Assembly (NCBI RefSeq): GCF_001982635.1
Contig: NZ_MKFI01000011.1
Coordinates: forward strand, 62,001-126,000
Reading direction: 5' to 3'
Length of the DNA stretch: 64,000 bases
DNA from: Bradyrhizobium mercantei
GTDB taxonomy: Bacteria; Pseudomonadota; Alphaproteobacteria; Rhizobiales; Xanthobacteraceae
Made by a program: the position numbers and the translations under genes. The first letter of the stretch is position 1. Each line of letters begins with the position of its first letter. Of this stretch, positions 8,775 to 15,814 are shown piece after piece. The notes under the pieces were generated by a model. It was not told the origin of the DNA. It worked only from the letters and a program-made list of their open reading frames with translations, and did no database searches.

Positions 8775-8969
8775 TCAATTATCCTCGCCGAATATAACCA
8801 TAAGTTGAACATACTCGACCAAACCATCTACGGACAATGCTGTCCGCAGTTGGCCCATGGCCGACATGGCCAAGAGCGCGCTTTTGTCCGCCCCGGGCTA
8901 ATGCGACATTGATCGGCAGCGGAGCCAGATCGCGGTGCGTGCCAAAGTGTCATGCCAAGGATCTGCCAC

Positions 8970-9071
8970 GTAGGATGGGTGGAGCCAACGGGTCCGCGCA
9001 ACGCGGGGCCCGATGATAAACTCCGCGATACCCATCAAGCTCGCGCCGCGCGGTGGGATGATGGGTATCGC
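8970..9071. repeat. Palindromic repeat, copy 2 (inverted relative to copy 1)
   Basis: It begins GTAGGATGGGTGGAGCC and ends with an inner palindrome GATACCCATC/GATGGGTATC. Positions 8970-9037 match the reverse complement of the element at 5925-6045 with two mismatches in 68 bases. It lies just beyond the stop of the Lon-domain gene. Confidence 0.75.
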
Positions 9072-9100
9072 TGCCAACCGCTTGACCCACCGGGCCGACC

Positions 9101-9904
9101 TCAAGCGTTCCCCTGCAGGAAGGCCCCGACCCTTTCGAGCCGCCTTACGGGATCGAGGGTCGCGAGCAGCACTCGCTTGTCCGCGATTGAAAGCTCGATA
9201 TGCGATGCAATCATGTCGGCGAGCCGGCCAGCATCGCGGACCCGTTCGAACGGCGGCTTGATTTGCGGCTCACGCGGATAACCTCGCTTTATTGCATCTC
9301 GAAACGAATGAGCCATGAAATACGCTTTGATTGACAGGATCAGGTACGGCACATCCGGAGCAGGTTGTTCGTCGAGATCATCGACCTCCGCGACATAGCT
9401 GTCCGCCTCTCCGATGAAATCTTTGATCATGATGCGCCGATGGATTTGGGTCAGCGCCTTCCATCTGCCGTCGGCCAGTTGGTCGAGGGTGAGGACGCTA
9501 CCAAGAACACCGACGTCACAGACATCACTGCGTCCGGGCTCATCGACGTCGGAGCTTCTTTGGATCGCGACTATGATCGGCCGCGCACCCTGAAAGGCCC
9601 GTCCAAGCGCCTGAGTGGCTTTGGCGCTGCTGGCGTAAAGCGGCGCGATCTCGCCGGGGAACGGCACGAAATCCCGGATCGGCATGGCGGGATGGCGTCC
9701 CGCCTCCGTGGCGTGTGTTGCGGCCGCGACCAACGGTCCCTCGCGGCTCGCCTGGATCTCCGCCGACAGCGTGTTCCAGTCGGCGACGCCGAGCATTTTC
9801 GAGACCAGTTCCAGACTCTCGCCGTGGCTGATGGCGACGGTCTTGGCAGTCAGGGAAGCGCGCAAGGTACGCGCCATGGCTTTTGCATCGCGAAAATCGC
9901 GCAT
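9101..9904 (-). CDS. Orphan Lon substrate-binding domain with N-terminal Glyoxalase_8-like segment
   Basis: The 267-residue protein has two parts. Residues 1-52 (MRDFRDAKAMARTLRASL, then ESLELVSKMLGVADWNTLSA) match the short module annotated as glyoxalase-superfamily/Glyoxalase_8. Residues about 73-265 match the Lon N-terminal substrate-binding domain: the LON beta fold begins at MPIRDFVPFPGEIAPLY, and the last 40 residues resemble the start of the Lon helical bundle. There is no AAA+ ATPase and no Ser-Lys protease domain, so it cannot degrade proteins itself. It may act as an adaptor or in another binding role. AAAGGA lies upstream of the ATG. It is convergent to nothing and follows rpoH in the same direction. 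Confidence 0.8.
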   Translation of the reverse strand: MRDFRDAKAMARTLRASLTAKTVAISHGESLELVSKMLGVADWNTLSAEIQASREGPLVAAATHATEAGRHPAMPIRDFVPFPGEIAPLYASSAKATQALGRAFQGARPIIVAIQRSSDVDEPGRSDVCDVGVLGSVLTLDQLADGRWKALTQIHRRIMIKDFIGEADSYVAEVDDLDEQPAPDVPYLILSIKAYFMAHSFRDAIKRGYPREPQIKPPFERVRDAGRLADMIASHIELSIADKRVLLATLDPVRRLERVGAFLQGNA

Positions 9905-10133
9905 GACTTCGTCCTTTGACTGGAGCGAACCAGGCGTGCCAGGCGGTTGCGTTGCTGACCCGGTCGCTCGGGCAAAGGAAAGCCAATAGAGGGCTCGATA
10001 CGTTCACCGTTCCCGTGAGGGTGCAACCAGCAGGTCGTATCAACCGTCACAAAATCTCACCTAGAGGCAGCTTGGTGTCAATCACCTATCGCATCGCTGC
10101 GCTCGACCGCATCCTGCGGACTGCCCAAAACAA

Positions 10134-10159
10134 AAAAGCCGGCGTTGCCGCCGGCTTTC
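10134..10159 (-). terminator. Rho-independent terminator of rpoH
   Basis: A 10-bp stem AAAGCCGGCG/CGCCGGCTTT with a TTGC loop (10135-10158) is followed on the minus strand by TTTTTTG. It lies about 30 bases past the rpoH stop codon. Confidence 0.85.
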
Positions 10160-10186
10160 GTGTCTGTTGGCTCGTGTGCCGCGCGG

Positions 10187-11083
10187 TTAGTGCGCGGCTT
10201 CGAGAGCTGCTTCCTGCCGGGCGATCGTGCCCTTGACGGCCGACTGCACCTTTTCGAACGCGCGGACCTCGATCTGTCGCACGCGCTCGCGCGACACGCC
10301 GAACTCGGCGGCGAGGTCTTCCAGCGTCATCGGCTCATCCGCCAGACGACGCGCCTCGAAGATGCGGCGTTCGCGCGGGTTGAGCACGCCGATCGCACCG
10401 TTGAGGGCCTGGCGGCGATGATCGAACTCCTCGCTCTCGGCCATCAGGGCTTCGGCGTTGGGCGAGTTGTCGACCAGCCAGTCCTGCCATTCGCCGGCTT
10501 CGCCGTCGTCGCGGATCGGGGCGTTGAGCGACGCGTCGCCACCGAGGCGGCGGTTCATGTCGACCACGTCCTGATCGGTCACGCCGAGGCGCTTGGCAAT
10601 CAGCTTCACCTGGTCGGGGTGGAGATCACCCTCTTCCAGCGCGGAGATCTTGCTCTTCGCCTTGCGCAGGTTGAAGAACAGCTTCTTCTGGTTCGCGGTG
10701 GTGCCCATCTTCACGAGCGACCAGGAACGCAGAATGTACTCTTGTATTGACGCCTTGATCCACCACATGGCGTAAGTGGCGAGACGGAAGCCCTTCTCGG
10801 GCTCGAATCGCTTCACCGCCTGCATCAGGCCGACATTGCCTTCCGAGACGACCTCGGAGATCGGCAAGCCGTAGCCGCGATAGCCCATGGCGATCTTGGC
10901 CACGAGCCTGAGATGGCTGGTGACGAGCTTATGCGCCGCGTCGCGATCGTCATGCTCGCGCCAACGCTTGGCGAGCATGTACTCCTGCTGGGGCTCCAGC
11001 ATGGGGAACTTGCGGATCTCGGCGAGGTAACGGGAAAGACCGGATTCTCCGTTGAGGACCGGTAACGTAGCTGTACGGGCCAT
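10187..11083 (-). CDS. rpoH: RNA polymerase heat-shock sigma factor RpoH (sigma-32)
   Basis: This 298-residue sigma-70-family protein directs RNA polymerase to heat-shock promoters. Region 2 (DRDAAHKLVTSHLRLVAKIA, then YAMWWIKASIQEYILRSWSLVK) is followed by the RpoH box QKKLFFNLRKAK, which distinguishes RpoH from other sigmas. Region 4 ends in a helix-turn-helix (TLEDLAAEFGVSRERVRQIEVRAFEKVQ). The ATG at 11083 has GGAGGG upstream; the frame stays open 25 codons further but the extension is not sigma-like. Bradyrhizobium carries several rpoH copies, and which paralogue this is cannot be told here. It is followed by a good terminator. Confidence 0.97.
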   Translation of the reverse strand: MARTATLPVLNGESGLSRYLAEIRKFPMLEPQQEYMLAKRWREHDDRDAAHKLVTSHLRLVAKIAMGYRGYGLPISEVVSEGNVGLMQAVKRFEPEKGFRLATYAMWWIKASIQEYILRSWSLVKMGTTANQKKLFFNLRKAKSKISALEEGDLHPDQVKLIAKRLGVTDQDVVDMNRRLGGDASLNAPIRDDGEAGEWQDWLVDNSPNAEALMAESEEFDHRRQALNGAIGVLNPRERRIFEARRLADEPMTLEDLAAEFGVSRERVRQIEVRAFEKVQSAVKGTIARQEAALEAAH

Positions 11084-11299
11084 TCGAGCGCCCTCCAGTG
11101 GTTCAGACCCCCGATAGCGGCGGGCCCGGCAGGTGGCCGCTGGGTTAAAGCCGGCCATGCTGCGATGTTCCGCGCTGGATATTCAGCGCAGGTGCAACAT
11201 ACACCAAACTGTCCGTGATAGGGAAGGATTGCTGACGTCACGTCCCCGTGTGCCAGCTATAACCTGTTGGCATAGCATGGCTTTTCCGGGAGGGGTGCG

Positions 11300-12313
11300 T
11301 CATACCGCCGCTTCCAGCGCCCGTTTCAGGAGAAGCAAATCCTCCGGCAAGGGCGCTTCCCAGTGCAAAAGTTCCCCGGTCCTTGGGTGCTCCAATGCCA
11401 GCAGATACGCATGCAGCGCCTGCCGGTCGAGGGCGGTGAGTGCGTCCTTACCTTCCGGCCCGAGATGGCCGGCCTTGGTCTTGAAGTGCGGGCCGTAGAC
11501 GCTGTCGCCGAGCAGCGGGTGGCCGAGATGGGCGAGGTGGACGCGGATCTGATGGGTCCGTCCGGTCTCGAGCCGGCAGGCCAGCAGCGAGGCGACCGGC
11601 TTGCCGTCGCGGCCGGCGAAGCTCGAGAGCACCTCGAAATGGGTGATCGCCTCGCGGCCGCCCTGGCGCACGGCCATCTTCTCGCGGGCATGCGGGTGGC
11701 GGTCGATCGGCGCATCGATCGTGCCGTGGGGCCGGTTCGGCACGCCCCAGACGAACGCCATGTAGCCGCGCTCCATCGGGCCGGTGCGGCCGTGGTCGGC
11801 GAATTGCGCGGTCAGCGACTGATGGGCCTGGTCGTTCTTGGCGACCACCATCAGTCCCGTGGTGTCCTTGTCGAGGCGGTGCACGATGCCCGGCCGCTTG
11901 ACCCCGCCGATGCCGGACAGGCTCGCGCCGCAATGCGCGATCAGCGCGTTGACCAGCGTCCCGCTGGCGTGGCCGGCCGCGGGGTGCACGACCAGGCCCC
12001 TCGGCTTGTCGATGACGATGATGTCGTCGTCCTCGAACACGATATCGAGCGCGATGTCCTCGCCTTGGGGCTCGGCGGGAGCAGCCTCCGGCACGTCGAT
12101 TGTGATCGTATCGCCCTTGGCGACATGATAAGCGGGGTCGCGGACGATGGCGTCCTTGACGGTCACGGAACCGGCGAGGATCAGCGCCTTCAGCCGGGAC
12201 CGCGACAGCTCCGGAGTGCGCTGCGCGAGTACGCGGTCAAGCCGGGCCGAGCCCTCGTCGCCCGCGACGATGACCTCCAGCTTCCGACCGCCATTCGAAG
12301 ATACTTGATGCAA
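11300..12313 (-). CDS. rluD: Ribosomal large-subunit pseudouridine synthase RluD-like
   Basis: The enzyme converts uridines in 23S rRNA helix 69 to pseudouridine. An S4 RNA-binding domain (SARLDRVLAQRTPELSRSRLKALILAG) is followed by the RluA-family catalytic domain with the active-site motif HRLDKDTTGLMVV, in which Asp is the nucleophile. RLETGRTHQIRVHLAHLGHPLLGD is the conserved C-terminal motif. The start is uncertain. The frame is open to 12427, which would overlap the divergent gene, so I prefer the TTG at 12313 with AAGG upstream (337 residues). rpoH follows 216 bases downstream on the same strand, and co-transcription is possible but not shown. Confidence 0.9.
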   Translation of the reverse strand: MHQVSSNGGRKLEVIVAGDEGSARLDRVLAQRTPELSRSRLKALILAGSVTVKDAIVRDPAYHVAKGDTITIDVPEAAPAEPQGEDIALDIVFEDDDIIVIDKPRGLVVHPAAGHASGTLVNALIAHCGASLSGIGGVKRPGIVHRLDKDTTGLMVVAKNDQAHQSLTAQFADHGRTGPMERGYMAFVWGVPNRPHGTIDAPIDRHPHAREKMAVRQGGREAITHFEVLSSFAGRDGKPVASLLACRLETGRTHQIRVHLAHLGHPLLGDSVYGPHFKTKAGHLGPEGKDALTALDRQALHAYLLALEHPRTGELLHWEAPLPEDLLLLKRALEAAV

Positions 12314-12327
12314 AGATATAGAGCCTT

Positions 12328-12666
12328 GTGATGACCGACACCGCTGTGACCGAACCGACCCCCGACCAGGCCGCGCTGATCGCGCGGGTGCGGCGCATGA
12401 TGCTGATCGCGGGCCTGACCTCGGCATTGGCCGTGGCCGTCGTATTGATTGCCATCGGCTACCGCCTTTATCGCAGCGAGGGAAGCCCCGTTTCGGTATC
12501 CGATGTCACTGCTGCGCTGCCGAAGGGCGCCCGCATCGTCGCAACCGGCGTCGTCGGCGATCGGTTGCTCATCACGCTCGATATAGGCGGTGCAACAGAG
12601 ATCCGCACATTTGATGCAAAGACGTTGAAACCTGCCGGCAGGCTGAGCTTCGTCAACGAGCCCTGA
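12328..12666 (+). CDS. Single-pass membrane protein next to rluD (DUF6476-like)
   Basis: The 112-residue protein has one membrane helix (about residues 24-45) preceded by basic residues, then a small periplasmic beta-rich domain (ARIVATGVVGDRLLITLDI...TEIRTFDAKTLKPAGRL). From memory this layout next to rluD recalls the DUF6476 family of alphaproteobacteria, but I cannot verify that. GTG (12328) and ATG (12331) are adjacent candidate starts. It diverges from rluD with only about 15 bases between the proposed starts, so their promoters must overlap the other gene. Confidence 0.7.
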   Translation: MMTDTAVTEPTPDQAALIARVRRMMLIAGLTSALAVAVVLIAIGYRLYRSEGSPVSVSDVTAALPKGARIVATGVVGDRLLITLDIGGATEIRTFDAKTLKPAGRLSFVNEP

Positions 12667-12792
12667 CGCTCGCAGTCGCGAAGCCGCGTCGTCGATCAAC
12701 CAAAAGATGCAGCGTAATTTTTGCGCATGCGTTCGCGCATCGAGAAGGTGTGCCGCCATCTTTTCGGCCGAGTTGCACGTTCAGCTTGCGCC

Positions 12793-13440
12793 ATGTCGCA
12801 ACCCAACCCCAACGCTTCCATCGCACAGTCCGGTGACTCCGATGCAGTGGGGTCGTGCACCGATCCGACGCGCCGCGCGGTGTTGACCGCGCTCGCGAGC
12901 TGCGCCTGTCTCGCCGCGATCGAGCCCGCGGCCGCCGACGATGAAGATCAGCCCGGCGCCAGTGAGCGACCGCAAAAAGCTGATCAGCTTGTGCGCGCTG
13001 AAGGCGACAAGGCCGGCCAGGTCATCAAGTCGGATGACCTGACCTTGGGCGGGCCGCCCATTCGCGCCTGGCCGCAGGACCCGAAGACCTCGGTCATCCG
13101 CAAAGGTTCGCGGCTGAACGAGGTCGTGCTGGTCAAGCTCGATCCCAACGAGCTCGACGACGCCACGCGCGCCCGCGCGCCCGACGGCATCGTCTGCTAC
13201 TCCGTGATCTGCTCGCACGCCGGATGTCCGATCACCGCCTGGGTGAAGGAAGAGCAGGGCGACAAAAAAGTTCTGAAATGCCTCTGTCACAACTCCGAAT
13301 ACGATCCGCGGCAGAATGCGCAGGTCGTGTTCGGGCCGGCGCCACGTCGCCTCGCGGCATTGCCGCTGACGGTGGCCGACGGCGCGATCACGGTCGCAGC
13401 GCCATTCGTCGGGAAGGTGGGTGCTCAGCAGGGAGGATGA
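12793..13440 (+). CDS. Tat-exported Rieske [2Fe-2S] protein
   Basis: The 215-residue protein has a twin-arginine signal (DPTRRAVLTALAS, R27-R28) followed by a hydrophobic stretch, so it folds with its cluster before export. The Rieske cluster ligands are C140-x-H142 (ICSHAGC) and C163-x-x-H166 (CLCH). C145 and C165 can form the usual disulfide. It lies 71 bases upstream of a PQQ dehydrogenase, so it may accept electrons from that enzyme or belong to another periplasmic oxidoreductase; that pairing is inferred from position. The frame opens upstream at TTG 12721/ATG 12727. ATG 12793 was chosen because the Tat motif then sits at normal distance, but it lacks a clear ribosome-binding site. Confidence 0.85.
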   Translation: MSQPNPNASIAQSGDSDAVGSCTDPTRRAVLTALASCACLAAIEPAAADDEDQPGASERPQKADQLVRAEGDKAGQVIKSDDLTLGGPPIRAWPQDPKTSVIRKGSRLNEVVLVKLDPNELDDATRARAPDGIVCYSVICSHAGCPITAWVKEEQGDKKVLKCLCHNSEYDPRQNAQVVFGPAPRRLAALPLTVADGAITVAAPFVGKVGAQQGG

Positions 13441-13511
13441 GGCCGCACCGGGAGTTCTGCATGATCTAAATAAAACTGAAAAAATAGAACAGAGCAGGGA
13501 GGTAGCATCTC

Positions 13512-15242
13512 ATGACAAGCAAGCAGTGGTTACTGTCGAGTTGTGTCGCGTTCACGTGCCTCATTTCGACCTATGCCGTCGCGGGGCCGATCGAAAACTA
13601 CAGTCCGGTGACGTCTCAACGTCTCGAAAATCCCGAACCCGGCAACTGGATGCTCTATCGCCGGACCTATGACGGACAGGGTTTCAGTCCGCTCAACCAG
13701 ATCAACACCTCCAACGTCAAGGACCTCAAGCCGGCCTGGACCTTCTCGACCGGCGTGATCGAGGGCCATGAGGCGCCGCCGATCGTCAACAACGGCGTGA
13801 TGTTCGTCGCGACCCCGATGGGACAGGTGATCGCGCTCAATGCCAAGACCGGCGAGGAGTACTGGCGCTACAAGCGGCAGCTTCCCGACGATCTGTTCCA
13901 GCTGCATCCGACCAGCCGCGGCGTCGGCCTGTGGGAGGACAAGCTCTATCTCGCCACCACCGACGACCACGTCGTCGCGCTCGACGCCAAGACCGGCAAG
14001 GTGGTCTGGGACACCAAGGTCCAGGACTACAAGAAGGGCCAGTACATGACGCTGATGCCGCTCACCGTCGACGGCAAGGTGATCGTCGGCGGCTCCGGCG
14101 GCGAATTCGGCGTGCGCGGCTATGTCGCCGCGTATGACGCGAGCAGCGGCAAGGAGCTCTGGCGCACCTTCACCATTCCCGGCGAGGGCGAGCCCGGTCA
14201 CGAGACCTGGAGCGGCGACGACTGGAAGTCGGGCGGCGGATCGGCCTGGATGACCGGCACCTACGACAAGGACACCAAGACGGTCTATTGGGGCGTCGGG
14301 AACGCCGCGCCATGGCCCGGCTCGATGCATGCCGGCGACAACCTCTACACCAGCTCGGTGCTCGCGCTCGATCCCGACACCGGCAAGATCAAGACCCATT
14401 TCCAGTATCACCAGAACGATTCCTGGGACTGGGACGAGGTCGATGCGCCGATGCTGATCGACATGCAGCGCGACGGACGCTCGTTCAAGAGCCTGGTGCA
14501 TCCCGGACGCGACGCGATCTTCTGGGTGCTGGAGCGCAAGCCGGACAAGATCAACTATGTCGCCGGCTGGCCGTTCGTGAAGACCAACGTCTGGAAGGGC
14601 ATCGAGGCCGAGACCGGCCGGCCGATCGTCGATCCCGAGCACAAGCCGGTGCTCGGCAAGCGGGTCGAGTTCTGCCCGTCGCTGTGGGGCGGCAAGGACT
14701 GGCCGTCGGCGGCCTATAGCCCGAACACCAAGCTCGTCTATGTTCCCGCCAACGAAAACTTCTGCGGCGGTTTCACCGGCGAGAAGCAACCGCTGGTCCC
14801 CGGCCAGCTCTGGCTCGGCACCAAGCCGGAGGACATCGGGTTGATCCCCGCGCCGAATGCCGATCATTTCGGCGAGTTGCAGGCGTGGGATCCGGTCACC
14901 GGCAAGAAGGTCTGGCAGCACGACTACAAGACGTCGCAGCTGTTCGGCGCGGTGACGGCAACCGCAGGCGATCTGGTTCTCGCCGGCGGCACCAACGACC
15001 GCGCCTTCCGCATCTTCAACGCCAAGACCGGCGAGTTGCTGTGGGAGCAGAAGACCAACTCCGGCATCATGGCGATGCCGATGTCCTATGAGGTCGATGG
15101 AACGCAGTACATCGCGGTCCAGTCGGGCTGGGGCGTCGACGCCCAGCGCATCCAGGATGCGCTGGCCGGCAAGGTCAAGGGCTTCGAGAACAACGTCCCG
15201 CAAGGCGGCGTGATCTGGGTGTTCGCGCTCGACAAGAAGTAG
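13512..15242 (+). CDS. PQQ-dependent alcohol dehydrogenase, lanthanide-type active site
   Basis: This 576-residue periplasmic quinoprotein oxidises alcohols to aldehydes with PQQ. The signal peptide ends STYAVA-GPI. Repeated propeller W-motifs follow (NAKTGEEYWRYK, DAKTGKVVWDTK, DPVTGKKVWQHD). Metal and PQQ ligands are visible: Glu in GGEFGVRGY, Asn in VGNAAPW, and D306 in SWDWD. D308, two residues after the catalytic Asp, is the residue that marks lanthanide-dependent enzymes such as XoxF and ExaF/PedH; calcium MxaF types have Ala there. No adjacent Cys-Cys pair is seen. GGGAGG precedes the ATG. No cytochrome c gene lies beside it; the Rieske gene is its only upstream neighbour. Confidence 0.92.
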   Translation: MTSKQWLLSSCVAFTCLISTYAVAGPIENYSPVTSQRLENPEPGNWMLYRRTYDGQGFSPLNQINTSNVKDLKPAWTFSTGVIEGHEAPPIVNNGVMFVATPMGQVIALNAKTGEEYWRYKRQLPDDLFQLHPTSRGVGLWEDKLYLATTDDHVVALDAKTGKVVWDTKVQDYKKGQYMTLMPLTVDGKVIVGGSGGEFGVRGYVAAYDASSGKELWRTFTIPGEGEPGHETWSGDDWKSGGGSAWMTGTYDKDTKTVYWGVGNAAPWPGSMHAGDNLYTSSVLALDPDTGKIKTHFQYHQNDSWDWDEVDAPMLIDMQRDGRSFKSLVHPGRDAIFWVLERKPDKINYVAGWPFVKTNVWKGIEAETGRPIVDPEHKPVLGKRVEFCPSLWGGKDWPSAAYSPNTKLVYVPANENFCGGFTGEKQPLVPGQLWLGTKPEDIGLIPAPNADHFGELQAWDPVTGKKVWQHDYKTSQLFGAVTATAGDLVLAGGTNDRAFRIFNAKTGELLWEQKTNSGIMAMPMSYEVDGTQYIAVQSGWGVDAQRIQDALAGKVKGFENNVPQGGVIWVFALDKK

Positions 15243-15323
15243 ACGCACGACTTGAGCCTCGGTTCTGACCAAATCAGGACCGAAGCTCCGGCTCCATGGT
15301 TGACCGACAGGGGGCGATGCGAT

Positions 15324-15358
15324 CGGGAAGCGGCGGCTGGGGAGACCGCCGCTTCCCG
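15324..15358 (+). terminator. Strong hairpin after the PQQ dehydrogenase
   Basis: A perfect 13-bp stem (CGGGAAGCGGCGG/CCGCCGCTTCCCG) with a 9-base loop lies about 80 bases past the stop codon. There is no T run, so it may be a rho-assisted terminator or mRNA-stabilising hairpin. Confidence 0.5.
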
Positions 15359-15378
15359 GTCCGCCCAGTTCTATCCAC

Positions 15379-15453
15379 GTCATTGCGAGCGAAGCGAAGC
15401 AATCCATAGCGCCACGAGCGGAAACATGGATTGCTTCGCTACGCTCGCAATGA
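15379..15453. repeat. Palindromic repeat (CATTGCGAGCGAAGC family)
   Basis: TCATTGCGAGCGAAGC followed by AATCCAT is inverted against ATGGATT followed by GCTTCGCTACGCTCGCAA, giving arms of about 27 bases with a short loop. This is an interspersed palindrome common in Bradyrhizobium intergenic DNA. One copy is in this window. Confidence 0.75.
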
Positions 15454-15494
15454 CGGCGGGTACTAATATGTATGCCAGGCTATGCGGCAACGGG

Positions 15495-15764
15495 CTATTT
15501 GCCCTTGCTGTCGACCTTCCGCTTCTCGTCGTCGTTCATCTTCTTGATGGTCGGATCACGGCTGGTCTCACCGGTGGTTTGGCCGGTGGTCGCCGGCGGC
15601 GCATTGCTCGGCGCCGAGGTCTGGTCGGGCAGCACCTTGGCCGGGCGCGTTGCCGTCGTGCTCGGCGGCGACGTGTTTTGCGCCGACGCCTGCGCGGCAA
15701 AAAGAAAGACGCCCGCGGACAGGGTTGCCGCGAGCGTCCCGAATTTCCGAGTTGGGGTTCTCAT
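15495..15764 (-). CDS. Small exported proline/threonine-rich protein
   Basis: The 89-residue protein has a signal peptide (TLAATLSAGVFLFAAQASA) and a short, disordered mature part rich in Thr, Ser, Pro and Ala, ending in a charged KKMNDDEKRKVDSKGK tail. No domain is recognised. CTGGAGCAG lies upstream of the ATG as ribosome-binding site. It sits 50 bases downstream of the molybdenum hydroxylase large subunit on the same strand and may be cotranscribed with it. Confidence 0.65.
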   Translation of the reverse strand: MRTPTRKFGTLAATLSAGVFLFAAQASAQNTSPPSTTATRPAKVLPDQTSAPSNAPPATTGQTTGETSRDPTIKKMNDDEKRKVDSKGK

Positions 15765-15814
15765 CGATCTGCTCCAGTGGATCGATGAGAACTGCCCGCC
15801 TTGTCTAACGTTCC

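Noticed and set aside
13530..15407. Long antisense frame over the PQQ dehydrogenase
   Set aside because: The plus-strand gene has signal peptide, active site and propeller motifs. The antisense product is compositionally biased and has no ribosome-binding site.
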